DNA of 64,000 bases from assembly GCF_947507565.1 (NCBI RefSeq), contig NC_089182.1, positions 372,001 to 436,000 of the forward strand, given 5' to 3'. Below the pieces are notes generated by a model that saw only the letters and a program-made list of their open reading frames with translations, did not search any database and had not been told where the DNA came from. Source of the DNA: Oscarella lobularis (Eukaryota; Porifera; Homoscleromorpha; Homosclerophorida; Oscarellidae). Positions 14,501 through 29,500 of the stretch are shown here, piece after piece. Positions within the stretch are counted from its first letter, which is position 1; each line of letters opens with the position of its first letter. The translations under genes were made by a program, and so were the position numbers.

Positions 14501-17500
14501 TTCTTTGGATATGACGGGGCGTATTTCCACACCACCGAGATCGCTCAGGGCACCGAAAGCCAAAGTAAGGAAAGTCTCATTAGCTCTCGCAATAAACGAA
14601 TCGCTAAGTTTAATGCTTGCCACGTCTGCATCGCTCACAGAAACGTCCAAAACCGTAGAGTCTACTCGACTCTGTATATTTCCTTTTGTAAGCGTAAGAC
14701 TGAAGCTCTTTGACACCGTGTGAAGCTGGAATTTCGAGAAATTGAGCGATGATTCGTCCATAGGTTCGTCGAAGGTAAGCAGAAGCTGATTCGTGCTCAA
14801 ATCCAAAGAGAACGAGTTCAAGGTTGGCGCTGTAGCATCTGCAACGTAGTTGTTTGAAAGAATAGCCAAGCTGGCTACAGCCGATGCTGGATTGGCATCA
14901 AAGGCCATATCCTTGATAACGCTACTTCGAATGCTGATGTACGTCGTATTTTCGTCCTTGGCGAACGCAGACGCTTTGATTTTCCGCAGGTCCACTGCAT
15001 TCAGCGTTATCTTTATTTCCTTGCCTGGTTCACTTGATGACGCGCCTCTTGGTTCCAACGTGTATCGCAGATCGTCGTTGCTTGTCGCGTTTTCTCCTTG
15101 AATAGTAATAGCGCTGGTGTCAAGAGTGGCGGGATCTACGACTTCGTCAAAGCCGAGTGTCAGTATTCCGCTGTTCAAATCCAGTTTGAAATAATCCAAA
15201 GTTGGTGCCTGCTGGTCACTGACAAACACCTGAACTATCTTTCCCGGAGATCCATCAACAATTGGACTGTTCCAATTTCCGGCCATGTCGCGTATTGCAA
15301 AACCGGACATAGAAATGTAGCACGTTCCGCGTCGCGAACATAAGTGCTTGTCTTTCTTGACGTTGACTACGTCGTTGTCGCTGAGAGTCAGGGTCAACGC
15401 GTAACTATTTTCCGATACAACTACCGATGATAGAGCTATGCGACTGATAGGATCTTCAAAGAGAGTCTGCAGATACAAAGCCGTAGCATTCAACGACGAC
15501 GCGTTGACTGTTTCGGTGAATTCCAGTTTCATGACTCCTCGTTGCAAATCGAATTCAGCAAAAATGTCCAATTCGGGTTTGGCCTTGTCCGGCGTGTAAT
15601 TGCGAACTGACACAGTGGTCCCGTTTACCGAGGCCACTAGAGGCAGCTGCACCATATCCACAACCAGTGACGGCGAGTACGTTATGTAGCAGTCAAACTG
15701 CGACGTGCATATTTGCAAACGTTTGATTTCGTTCAAGTCGGCCCGACTGAAACGGACGACAATGTCGGCTTTGTCAGCAGCTGGAACAGTACTTGTGCTC
15801 AGGACAAAAGCCGTAGACGTGTTCAAATCGCCCGACGTTCTGACGGTGATGTCGTTTACGAGGAATTCTGATGCGTCGACGGTTTCGTCGAAGGACAAAG
15901 TCATTGTGCCGTCGTTCAGATTCACGTCGAAGAAAAGTAGCCTAGGCGGTGTCGTGTCATTGTTGTAACTTCGGACTTTTTTCGCGTCCTCAATCTCAAT
16001 TTCAGCTACTCGATTTCCACTCATGTCCTTCACTGCTGAACGCTCGATGGATAGGAAGGTAGAGTCGGCATCTACTGCCAAATCGGTGAGAGCCTTAATC
16101 TCGTTTCTGTCAACTTCGGAAAGATTGAGTTTGATGATAGGTCCATTCGGTGTCGTGATGATTCCTCCTGTCAACTGATAAGCGGTTGCCGATTTAGACC
16201 GAGCTGACTGAACTGTTACTCCAAAGGCGTCGAAGGAGCTCACATTGACCGTTTCGGAAAAGAAAAGCGTAAGAACTTCGGCGTCAAGCTGCAAATCAAA
16301 GTCAAGCAATCTCGGCGCAGAAACGTCGGCGACGAAAATCGATGACCGAATTGCGCTACTTGATGGCACGGAGTGAAGGTCGTTGTTCGACAGGTCTTGC
16401 ACCGCCGACACAGCCGCAGATATAAAGGTAGTATTTCGAGAGTCAGCCAGTCCAACTTTCTTCTTCAATTCGTTTAGATCATCATTTGTGAGAGAAACAG
16501 ATATAACGTTTGTTTCGGCTTTAGAAGCCACTCCGCCCGTCAAGGCGTAAAACGGAACAGCTGGTGTCGTACTGGGTTGAATGGTAAATCGCGCCGGCTT
16601 GTACGACGCAGGATTGATATTTTCGTCAAACGTCAATAGCAGTTCGCCGACGTTCATATCCAGGCTAAAGGTCAAGAGAGTTGGACGTGTCAAATCCGCT
16701 GTGTGCTTGCTGATCTTTTGAGCAGACGTCTTGGAAATTGGAACAAGGGCAATGCCCACCATGTCGTTGGCTGCAGAGCTAGTGACAGCTAAGAAGGTCG
16801 AGTTGCTGTCGGAAGCCAGAGGATAACGAGCTTGCAAGGCGGAAAAGTCGCCATCGGTGATATTCACAGTAACGTCAGCGGTGTGCACCATTTCGTAGGA
16901 TCCTCCAGTAAGAGTGTACGAATCGTTGACGCCCGTCACGTTGCTCTTCAGCTGCAGGGTGATCTCTGTCACAACAAAGGCGCTGATGTTAATCGTCTCG
17001 CTAAAATGCAACAAAAGCTGCAACGGAGGCAGATTGCTTGCCATGGAAAAGTCAAAGCTTTCCAATTCGGGAGCTGTCGAGTCTTGGATATGTTTCGACG
17101 CTTGAAGCGCAGCTGGAGGCAGCACAGTCACCACTTGGTTTCCGTTCATGTCAGCAAATGCCAAATCGTTCAACGAAAGATAAGACGTAGCGGTAGAAAC
17201 GCCTAGGTCAGGAAGTGCCTTAATTGCATTCAGGTCTTCGATATCCAAATCGAGCGTGATGTCGGCACCGCTGGAACTCTTCACGACACCCCCAGTAAGA
17301 AGGCGCAGCGAAACACCAGGAGCCCCATTTCGCACGGTTGCTTGAAGTTCTTCGTAGCTCGACGCTCTGATCGCTTCATCAAACAGCAGACGCAACGTGC
17401 CCTGATTCAAGTCTAGCTCCTTGAATTCGAGCAAATTCGGCGGTGTTGTATCTGGGACATACCGTGAAACCTTTCTCCCGACGGTAACAGACTTGACGAA

Positions 17501-20500
17501 ATTGTTATTCATGTCCGTGATGGCTAAATAGTCCAGAACCAAATACGTCGAATTGACTGAAACAGCTAAATCGTCGAGCACTTTAATTCTGTCTGAATCG
17601 TTCTGGCTGAGGGAGATAATCAGAGATGCGGAATCGACAGTAGCCGAACTGTCTGTGAGATTGTAAACAGCTGATGCAAGTCGAGACGAGTCGCTTTGCA
17701 GCGACACATATCTGGAACGCAGTGAGGAGGATTTTACAGTTTCAGAAAAGTGAATGGTCAGTCGGTTGGCATCCAGGTCCAAGTCGAACGTTTCTACCTC
17801 AGGGATAGTAACGTCTTTGACGTAGGATCGGACGGCCAGAGCAGTCAAGTTCGATATTTCCAGAATTTGCACTGCGTTCATGTCTTCAACGGCGCCAGAT
17901 AACAGTGTAATAAACGTTGACTTGTCTGATACAGCTAAAGATGCCAAAGCTTTAATTGCATTCAAATCTCCTTTTGTCAGAGTGACGTTGATTTTAGTGC
18001 TGTCTTCTTTCGTTGCCACGCCGCCTGTCAACCGCAACCATTCTGTTCCACGAACCGAAATTCTCGAATTGCTTTGAAATTGAATTCTGTCTGATTTGAT
18101 ACTGCTAGCGCGCGCAGTTTCAGAAAACGTAAGAAGTAACTGTCCATTGTCAAGATCGAAATCGTAAGAAACCAAAGACGGAGGCGTGACGTCTTCAACG
18201 TGGACAGTCACATTGAGAGCATTGGCAGACGATATCGCTGTAATCGAATTGTTGTTCATGTCGAAGACGAACTTGCTGGTAAGAGAGAGATACGTATTCC
18301 CCAGATCAGTTCCAAGACTGTAGAGTCGCTTGAGAGTGTCCAGATCAGACTTCGAGAAGAACAGGCTCACTTCAACACTAGTATCATTCGGCACAAACGT
18401 GCCGCCGTTTAGAGTAAAGACTTCGGCAGCGTCGGTCTGGTTGGAGCTACTTTGCAGCGTGAGCTCAGTAGCAACCATCGTTTTTACATCGACAGCTTCA
18501 GAAAACGTCAAACCGATGAAACCATCGTTTATGTCGACGCTAAAAGATTCGAGCTGCGGTTCTGTTGTATCTTCAGTGTAGTTCGTCACTCGTTGTGCTT
18601 CCTCTGGAACGATGCTGACTACAGGAACAGCTGATATGTCTTTTATAGCCTGCGCTGTTAGAGAGAGGTAAGTCGATTCTTTTGATATGGCTAAGCCTCG
18701 CAGCTTCTTGATTTCGTTAAGGTCTTTTGCCGTTAGATTAATTGCCGCAATATATCCATCAGGACTGCTCGAAGAGCCGCCAGTTAGACTGTACCGCTCC
18801 TTGCTGCTTTGATCGTTCTGTAGTGTTATAAAAGCAAAATTCAAAGTAGAAATATCGACTACGTCATCAAACGACAACGTCAGAAGTCCGGTGTTCATAT
18901 CAAGCTGAAAGGAAAGTAGAGCTGGCGCTCCCAAATCAACCTGAAACGAAGCAGCTTTGATGGCTCTTGAAGAGGGAACCGCAGTCAGATTATTTCCGGC
19001 AATGTCTTTCGCCGCCCCGTCCAAAACGAATAAAAACGTATCGTCGACCGACGTTGCAAGAGTCGATGACAACTTCAACGTTTCCAAATCGGCGTCAGAC
19101 AGATCGAATTGAACTTGAAGTTTTCTGTTAGAATCGATATACTTCAACGTTGCCCCAGTCAAAGAGTACGTATCGCCTCCGGAAGACGTCGACTGTATGG
19201 TGAAACTTTGCACGTTGATCGAGTCGATGTCTGTCGGTTCGGAAAATTCAACGAGCATAAAGCCGGCGTTGAGATCCAAGCTAGCAAAACGAGACACCGA
19301 CGGTCGTATGACGTCCAAGGTGTAAGCGTTCACTTGCAAACTCGATTCAGCGTTGACAAGGGCACTCACGTCGTTAGCAACGAGAGCCAAATCTTGAACG
19401 GTTCCCGACAGTGCCGTCAAATAAGTGTCGTTCTTTGACGAGGCTAAGTCGAGAGCCTTCAGAGCAATAAAATCGTTGTTGTTCAAATCGACGACAATTA
19501 CTGGTCCGTCGATCGTCGTTTGACGAGTTCCACCGTTGAGATCATGGCTGACAGTCGCGTTGAACGCATTCTGAATAGTAACGGACAAGAATTTGAATGT
19601 AGCCACGGCGACCGTTTCGTCGAAGGTAAACGACAACTGGCCTCGGTTCATGTCTAGGTCAAAGGATATCAAAGTCGGATTCGTCGTATCTTGTACGAAG
19701 TTTGTCACGGCGAGAATTTCGCTTGAAACTTGATTTCCGGCCATGTCTTCAATAAATAAGCTTGTCACGTTTGCAACGCAATTGACGTCATCGGTGCAGA
19801 TGTCTTTTCGAATTTTGATATTATTCAAGTCAAATGAAGACAGTTCCGTTTCTATACTCGTTCCGTCTGAAGACAAAATCTTGCCACCGGTAAGAGTGTA
19901 CGATGGAGAAAGCGTGACCTTTTTCTGCAGAGTTAATCCCGTAAAGTCCAGCGACTCTGCTTTCATCGTTTCAGAAAACTCGAATACGGCAACGCCAGAA
20001 TCCAAATCGAACGTCACGAAAGCGTTGAGTTCTGGAGAGTTTTTGTCAGTAAGATATCGGTTGGCTTTGAGAGCATTGCCGTCTTTTCTTGCACTGACGG
20101 GACGCCCAGTTATATCGAATGCTAGTACTTCCGAATGAATTAGGTAACAGTCGCTCGACTTGGTGCACAACGCCAGCCGATATATTTCGTTGATGTCAAT
20201 GGGACTAAGCTTAAAGTTGATAACAGGAGAATTACTTCCTGTTTCCAAAGTGCCCCCAGTGAGAGTGTAGTTGAAATCATTCCTCGTTTTGTTGTCCTGG
20301 AAGGTAAGACTTGGAAAACTCAGACGCCCGATGTCGACTGCTTCGTCAAAGTATAGCGTCACGTTGCCAAGATCAGCGTTGAAGACGAACGCCTGCAAAA
20401 CAGGGCCACTCGTATCAGGAATAAACTTTTCGGCGAGTTTAGCTGAAAGATTCGATATGGCTTTGATAGGATTGTTTCCGGTGTCTTTGACGGTGCTAGA

Positions 20501-23500
20501 TGTCAGCGAAATATAGGTGTTATTCAGAGCAGAGGCAATGTTGGGTTTCGCCTTGATGGCATTCAAATCCTTTGAAGAAAGCTTCACGGTCACAGTGCTT
20601 AGCGAAGAATTCGTTACTGCGCTCGTAGGCAAGGTGATTCCACTCAATTCCGACTCGCTTCCTTGTATAGTCACTTGGGAAAGATCGAACGAGTCTGAGT
20701 CGACGACTTCAGAAAAGGTGAGTACGAGTACTCCACCGTCAATATCCAATTCGAAGTTCTCCAGCACTGGACCTGTAGAATCGTTTGTGAATGTTCGCAC
20801 TACGGCCGGGTGTGGTATTGATACAGATTCGGCTTTGTTTCCCACGACGTCCGAAACCACTGCGTTGTCCAAAAGTACAAAGACATTTGCCGGCTTAGTA
20901 GCCAATTGACGATTAGCTTTGATTGTGTTAAGATCGAAAGCGGTGAGATTGATGACGACAGTGGCTTTGAACTCTTCCAATTCGAAGTCGCCGCCCGTGA
21001 GACGATGAAACGCAGCTGGATCAATTCTAATTGCGCTGTTCGAAAGAGTGATACCGTTGACATTCACATTCGTCTCGTCGAGGCTTTCGTCAAATCTTAG
21101 CTTAAGTTGCCCATTGTCCAAGTCGAAGTCGAAGTCAAGCAAAACTGGCACAGACGTGTCCTCCGTGTAATTGGTAACTGACTTGCCTGTCGACGTTGAC
21201 AGAATAGAGTTGCCATTCATGTCTTTGACGCCGTCTTGCAGTACACTGATGAACGTGGAATTAGCTGCGGCAGCCAACGTTTTCTGGCTCTTGATGGCAT
21301 TCAAATCGTCCCTCGCCAGTGCAATATTAAATTCTTGACTGTTAGAAGGAAGAACCGTCGTTATTTTTATCGACCTAGATGCTGCAAAGGACGAAGCTCT
21401 ATCTTGCACAGTGAAAAGCGACAAATTTAGAGATAATCCGTTCACAGCCTCAGTGAATATGATCGTCATTATTCCACTGTCTAGATCAAGGTTGAAATGC
21501 TCGATTGTTGGACGAGTTGTGTCTGGTATAAAGAAGGCAGCCTTCTGCGCAAATTCCGCAGTAAGAGGAACCAGCGTATTTTCAAAACCGTCTTTTGCAG
21601 CGTTTTCAGTCCAAGACGCGTACGCAGTGTTTACGGACACCAATAGACCGGACTGAATTTTGATGGCATTCAAATCTTTTCGACTCAAACTTATATCGTA
21701 AGATTTTCCACTGGGAAGCGGTACGGTTCCCCCAGTTAGAGTATAGCTGATGCTGCTGTTCATTGCCGCAAGAAGAGTAAAGCCTGTAGTTTTCACGTCT
21801 GAATAGAAAACAGCTTCCGTAAAGGTGATTACAAGAGAGCCAGAGTTCATATCGATTCCAAAGCTTTGCACTTCCGGTCTGCTGGTGTCGGCGACAAAGG
21901 TTGTGACCAATATTCCAGATGATTTCGGAACAGGCGACGATCCCACGCCAGCCATATCAGACACGGAGTTCGAAGACGCAGAAAGATACGTCGTTCTGCG
22001 ACTGATTGCCAAATTTGCTGTTACTCTCAAAAGGTCGAAGTCAGCACTGGTCAGCTCTAAGCTCACAGTGCGAGCGTTGGATGATGGAAGGACACCTCCT
22101 GTTAGGGAAACCAATGCCGAATCACTTGTTGCATTTTTCTTACTTTGCAATGAAATTGTTGCAGGGAGAATTGTGCTAACGTTGACAATCTCCGAAAAAG
22201 TCACATTTAGCAATCCGTTGTCCATATCGAGGTGGAATGAAATGAACTCTGGAGGCGACGTGTCAGAAACGACTTCTTTAGCTTTCAGAGCTTCGCCGTT
22301 GACAATCTCGACTAGCGCATTGCCTGCCAAATCTTTGACAGCTTGTTCGGTTATCACCAAAAACGTGTTGTTTTCTTCCGTTCCAAAATTGACGAAGCTC
22401 TTGATTTTATCGGAGTCCACTGCGTTGAGTTGAACGGTTATTGTTCTCGCATCGTCTGACAAAACTGCTTGGGTTGAGGATAGAACAACAAACTCTTCTG
22501 ATGTTTGATTTTTCGAACTCTGAACGGTTACTTCAGAAGGCGCAAATGACGACACGCTCACGGTGTCAGTGAAACTCAGAATCAGCTCGCTTGTATCCAT
22601 GTCGAGAACGAAGTTTTCCACACTTGGCGATGTCGTGTCAGGAATGAATGACTCTGCTTGAACCGCTTTTCCATCAGTGATGGGAACAATGTCTCTGCCA
22701 AGATGATCGTCGATAAAATCCGCTCGAATAATCATAAAGGAATTATTGATGTTAGTCGTCAAACCATCCGCAATATTCATAAGAAGTAGATCTGCAGGAG
22801 CAATTGCAAGAGTGACTTCGTGACCCTCTCGAGGTCCATCATCATCATAATCCGTAGCAGTTGTTAGTCTCGAGGTTTTCCCTAAAACGGCCGACTTGGA
22901 CGACTGGAATCGAATTGCACTTGCAAGCAGCGGTCCTCGGACAACGTCGGTGAACGTGAGCGTGACTTTTCCTGCGTCCATGTCCAAAGAAAACGTTACT
23001 AGCTCGGCTTTGGCTGTGTCGCCTACGTGTTCTTCCGCCTGCACTCTATCGACTGCACTGTTTGAAATTGCATTCGCGTCAGTAAAAGCGGTTGAAGCGA
23101 TGCTCAGGAACGTGTTGCTGGTGTTTGTTCCGAAAGCCTTGTCGGTTTTGATTTTCAAAAGGTCTGAATTGGTCAAGCGGATTTTGAGCACAGCTGAAGA
23201 AGTCACGTCGGGCTTATCAGAGTCGACTTCGCCTCCAGATAAGGTGATCTTCGTCGCGTTCGCCTTCGAGCTGGCAAAAAGAGACAACTTTGTAAAGTTC
23301 AAACTGCGTATAAGAATAGGTTCGCTGAGGGTCAACACCAGCATATTTTGATTCAAGTCGAAAGTAAACGAAACTAATGCTGGCGCTGTCAAGTCAGCAA
23401 CAACGCTACTAGCTTGAATGGCACTGTTGCTCGTAATAGGCTTGACCGAATTCGGCACTCGAGCAGTGTCTTTCACCGCGGCTGATGTCAGCCACAAGTA

Positions 23501-26500
23501 CGTATTATTTCTGTTCGTGCCAAGAGATCCTGCTTTGATGCTGTTAATGTCGTTTTCCAGAAGAGACAGTGTCAGAACAGACAAGTTGGAGACGCCTGTC
23601 GTCGCCGAAGACAGACTGACGGACTCCACCTCTTTTGAGGAATTTGCTTTGCTCTGCAGAGTGATAAAAGAAGCGTCAAGGCTGTTTTCGTCAACCGGCT
23701 CGCTGAATGTCAGAATTAACTTATCACTGTTCAAATCCAACGTGAAAGACTCCAGTTCCGGTTGAGACTGATCGTCAATGAGATTCTGTACTATTCTGCC
23801 GGGATAACCGTCAGAAACAGGTAGCACGGGATTTCCTGCTGTGTCTTTAACCATGGTTGCTTTCACAGTTGCATAACAAGTTGCCCGGAACGTACAGAGC
23901 CTAGCGTCTTCTTTCACAGCGGCAAGGTCATTTGAAGACAAAGTGATTGTAATTCTGTCGCTACTTTTGTCCACGGTTCCCGATGTCAGAGTGTACGAGT
24001 TGAGTGGACTTTCAAACAGAGTCTGAAGAGTCAGTCCGGTGAAATCGAACGTCGATGCGTTGACAATTTCCGAAAATGACAACACAATTTCTCCCACAGC
24101 TAAATCAAAGCTTACAAAGGAAACCATCTCTGGACCTGTAATGTCTCCAATGACGGCGAGAGCCTCCAAAGATTCATTTCCCTTTCGTCCAATCACGCTT
24201 CGGCCAGTCATGTCTTGAATAGTGCCGTTTGAGTAGGAGAGATAGCAATTTCCTTTCGCGCTGCAGAGATCAAGACGTTTGATTTCGTTCAGATCTTCGC
24301 TGCTCAAGTCGATCACAATCTCGGCGCTATTATCACTGCTACTCGTGCTAGTCGACAGAGAGTAGGAAACGTTAGGACTAACGATGGCAGAATTTTGCAA
24401 AGTAATTCGCGACACGTCCAACGACGACACGTTGACCGACTCGTCGAAGCGCATGATAAGCACGCCCTTGTTGAGATCGAAATCAAAAGATAGAACAAGA
24501 GGACTGTTAGAGTCGAGTACGACAGCAGAAGCTTTTAGAGCTTGGTCGGTCGAAATAGCCTCCACTGCGTTTCCATTCGTGTCTGTGATCGCTGATGACT
24601 TGAGCGACAAGAAGGTCGTATCAGTTGATATTGCCAAGTCTGGGTTGCCTTTGATTACGTTTCGATCTACTGTAGACAGAGCTATCGTGAGAACGGTTCC
24701 ATTAGCCGAAGTGACTTCTCCGCCAGTCAATCGATATTCATGCGTAGGGTCTTCTTCGGCGTTCTGAATAATAAATCCTGTAGGTGTAAACGAGGATCCT
24801 TTTACTGCTTCACTGAATGTCATTTTCAGTACGCCAACTGAAAGAGATAGCTCAAATCGTTCAAGTTCTGGCCGAGTAGAGTCTTCAATAAAGAAATCCG
24901 ATTTTTTAGCAGCTAAGAGAGTTATTTGATCGACTTTGTTGCTGCCAATGTCGAGTACAAATCCCTGCTCAACTGTAAGATAGCTGCTACGTGTTTCAGT
25001 TGCAAAATACACTTGATCTTTTAGGGAATCTAGATCCTTCTTTTCAAGGGCAATTTCTATAGACGATCCTCTAATTGACGCAACACTTCCTCCAGTCAGC
25101 GAGAAAGAACGAGACAGCGGAGAAGTGCCATTAAGCAGAGTTATTCCAGTGTAGTCGATGGTAGTAGTATTCACTGCTTCAGAGAACGTCAAATTCAGTC
25201 TTCCCGAGTCCATGTCAATGCCGAATGATTTTACGTACGGCGGTATAAGATCAGCGGTGTGATCAGAAACATTTAGAGTGACCGAGCTCCCAAAGACATT
25301 TCCAGACGTGTCCTCGACAATCGCCGAAAGAACAGTCAGGTGAGTCGAAGACGGCGTTTGTCCCAAGGGAACGCGATCGACTATCTTCGCTCGGTCCGCA
25401 TCAGATACTGTTATCTGAACGTTGGCAGTATTTTCTTCGTTAACAACGCTCGTTGTGAGATTCGAACTTAGACGAATAGTATCACCGAAAGCCGCGTGAA
25501 GAATTACGTTCTCGAGCTTGAAAGTAAGGACGTCGACGGTTTCATCAAAGCGAAGAATGATTTTGAGCGGGAGCTTGCCGTTGTCCATTACCAGATCGAA
25601 AGATGACAGCTGCGGCGGCACAACGTCGGCATTGACCGAAGCAGCTATTCCAAGACTCGGACGCACTTCGGAAATCGTGTTATTATTCAAATCCGTTGCA
25701 AAACCGACGTCAAACGACAGGAACGTATTCGACGAGTCTGTACCGAAATTGGGATCTTTCTTGAGAAAATTTATGTCGTCGGCGGCGAGTCGTATACGGG
25801 CGACTGCCCCGTTGCCGCTTACAACGGTCCCGCCAGTAAGCTGTCTTTCGCGCGTTCCCGGCTTTCCGTCTCTAAAGAATCCAAGAGGAAGATTGAATCG
25901 ATTTGCCCTAACAGCTTCGTCAAACGTCAGAATCATTTCTCCTGTGCTCAAATTGAGATTGTATGACACAAGCGTTGGCGGGGTGGCGTCTGGCGTAAAT
26001 GCGGCTGCTACTAGACCATTCGTTTCATTAATTGCTACGACCGGGTTTCCAGCCATGTCCGAAGCGCCAGCCGAAGTAAAGGACAGGAACGACGAGTTGA
26101 CCGAGAAGGCAAGTTTTTCAAGGATTTTAATGCTGTCAGCATCGGCGTTGGAAAGTTTCACCGTCAAAACGGGCGATCCGGCATAGAGCAGATTTTCAAT
26201 CTGACCGGACTCTTCGAACGTGTGCGACGGCTTGTCTCCAGTAGAGCTGCTCTGCAAGGTAAAACTAGGTAGATTCAAGTCCGACGCTCGAACAGTTTCG
26301 CTGAAGGACAATACGAGTCTCGGGCTTGAATCCATGTCCAACGTGAAGCTGGTCAATGAAGGTCGAACAACATCGGGTGAGTAACCACTCGACTTTATTG
26401 CGCTTCCTTCGGGAATTTCGACAAGCGTATTAGATTTCATGTCTTCAATTGCAGCAGCTTCTAATCGAATAAACGTTGATTCGATTCCGGTCGCTAGATC

Positions 26501-29500
26501 GCTCCGCTGTTTGATTGCGTCGAGATCTTTTCCGGTCAGATTCAGAGTGATGACAGTTCCATCTGTACTGGCGTAAGCTCCACCAGTCAGTGTGTAATTG
26601 ACAGTGGAAAACGCCTTATCTTGCAAGATGATTCTTTCTGGGACGAACGTGCTAGCCTTGACCGTCTCTGAGAACGTTAGCACAAGCTTTCCACCGTTTA
26701 CATCCAGAGTGAAGTTTGTTAGAGTTGGAGGCGTTTGATCAAACGAATGAACCGATGCTTGGACGCCGCTTGAAGAATTGATTGCTTGATTAGGTAGATT
26801 AGCCAAGTCTTTAATCATTTTATCGCTAAAGGAAATAAACGTCGTATTCGAAGCCACGCCAAGATTTCGAAGCCTCTTTATTTCATTCAGATCTTTGGCT
26901 AGTAGTTGGATATTGACCATGTGGGAATTGATACTTGGGAAAAGACTTCCACCGGTAAGTGTTACGCTGGCTGTAGCTTCGTCTAGATCGGCTTTGTTAT
27001 GAAGCGTGATCTGAGTGGAATCCAACGTCGAGAAGTCCACTATTTCCGACATCTCCAGCGTCAAAAATCCAGCATCAACGTCGAACGTAAAGGCTCTCAT
27101 TTCCGGACGAGTCGTGTCCGGAGTAAAGACTGTCGCCTTCTTCAAAGCAGAGTTCACGTTTCGACCTGATTGTGGATACTCCTTGATTGCTTCGGTTGTC
27201 AAGCTAACGTACGATGTATCAGTCGAAACAGCCAGGTCGACCAAGTTCTTAATTCCATTCAGATTCGTGAATGAAACGTCGATGTCAATCACATAATCAG
27301 CGGAGCTTCTCGTTGTCGATCCTGGTGTCAGAGTATAAGATGAAATGAAGCCAGAAGAGGCATTCTGAAGACTGATTGCAGTGTATTTAATGCTGCTGGG
27401 ATCCATCACGTCGTCGAAAGTTAGACTAATAATGCCGTCGTCCATATCCAAGTTGAAGTCCAAGAGGGACGGGCTGTTTGTATCAGGAGTGTACGTGGAA
27501 ACCGTTATCGTCTTGCCTACGATGTCGTTGCCAGCTACATCTTCAATAGCACCGGTACTCATTCCAATAGCGCTGTTGGCTTTTTCGGTTCCAATTCCTG
27601 CATTTAGCTTCACTTTTTTCAAGTCTGAATCGTCCAGTTCAATTGTAACTGTTTTTCCATCTGCTGACTGCGTTGCCGCTCCTGCCGTCAGTTCAATTCC
27701 GACAGCTGGACCCGGACGTCTTAAGTCGATACGAGAATAATTCAACGCAGCTAAATCGACGGGTTCGCTGAATTCGACAATCAAAACGCCCGTGTTCATA
27801 TTCAACGACGTGAAAGTCACCAATTCAGGTTTCGTTGCGTCGGCAGTGTACTGGGTCGCTCTGGTAGCGTTAGTGCCGTTGAGAAGAGGAACAGCAAGGT
27901 TTCCTGTGACATCCGTCGTGAGAGAACTCGTAAAGGCGATAAAAGTAGAATTTTTATCTGAAGCCAACTGAGACTGAAATTTGATAGCGTTGAGGTCAGT
28001 CTCGGTGAAAGAAATTTCGAGAAGAGTCTTCGTCACAGATTTCGCTGAAGATCCAGTCAACGTGTACCCGCTTTTTCCTCCATTGGCATTTAGAAGAGTT
28101 ATCGCTGTTGGGTCGACGTTTACAGCGGCACCAACCGACTCGTCGAAAGTAAGAGTCAATTCTCCCAAGTCAAGATCAAGTCCAAAGGACACTAGGTTGG
28201 GACTGATTGTGTCCGGAATGAGTGAGAGCGGATACTCCTTCGATATCAAAGTAACTTTGTTGATGACGGGCGTTACGGCGTTTCCGGTCATATCTTTGAG
28301 TAAGCTCTCTCCGAAGCGAATAAAGCACTGAAGTTGTCTGCTGCACACGTCCACCGAAGCCTTGAGACTGTTTAGATCATCTTCGGTTACCAATACTGTG
28401 ATCGTGGGCCCGTTCGTTCCGGTTACAGTACCTCCTGTTAGAGTTATCGTTTTTCCGCTATCCGCTCCTTCCTGAAGTGTTATCGACTCGGGGTTGACCG
28501 AGGAAACGTTGACTGTTTCGGTAAAGAGTAAAACGATTTGCCCAGTATTCAAATTGAAGGATTCAAACTGCTGAAGTTCTGGTCGCTTTTTGTCTGGTTG
28601 AAAGACGTCGGCTTGGATAGCGTTGCCATTGAGAACTTCCAGAATGCTATTGTCATTGGCGTCTTTTACCAAAAAGCTGCTGAATGCAAGGAAGCAGTTT
28701 CTACTTGAAGTACACAACGAAAGTCGGTACAGCTCATTCAAATCGTTCGTTGACAGAGTGAATTCCACGACACTCGAGTCAGAAACGGTTTTCAGCGTTC
28801 CGCCTGTCAACGAAAGGCTGAAATTTCTTTTCAAAATATTGTCTTGAAGAGTTACTGCCGAAAAACTAAGTGTAGACACTTTAACCGTTTCGTCGAAGTA
28901 GAGAGTAATATTTCCGTAGTGAATATCGACGTGGAACATATCGATTTGAGGCTTTGTCGTATCAGCTGTGTAAGTCGTCACGTTGAGACCATCCAAAGAC
29001 GATATCGGTTGGAGATTGTTTCCGTTCGTATCCTGAGCTACAGAACGCGACGCTGAAAGAAAAGTGTTGAATTCGCCGGTGGCAAGAGTCTGCAGTTTCT
29101 TGACAGAATTCAGATCGTTTTTGGTCAAGAAAACCGTCACTATTGTTCTGTTGTCACTGGAGTAGCTGCTCTCTCGTAAGGTCACACTGATAGCATCGCT
29201 GTTCTGAGAGTTCTGCAACGTAATTCCTTTCGCCGAGAATTTGCTCGGGTCTATCGCTTCAGAGAACGTTATTTGCAGCTGGCCCAAATTAAGATCAAAA
29301 TCAAAGGCGTCGATCTCGGGACTGTTCGTATCTTCGAAGTGACTTTCTGCTCCTTTAGTCAGGTAAAGAAGTTCGTTACCGGCCAAGTCCTTGATTGCTC
29401 CGGTTTGCATTACAACGTACGTGTTACTTTTTGCAGTCGCCAACGCTGATTTAGCTTTAATATCATTCAGATCTTTTGCGCTGAGACTCACAGAGACAAC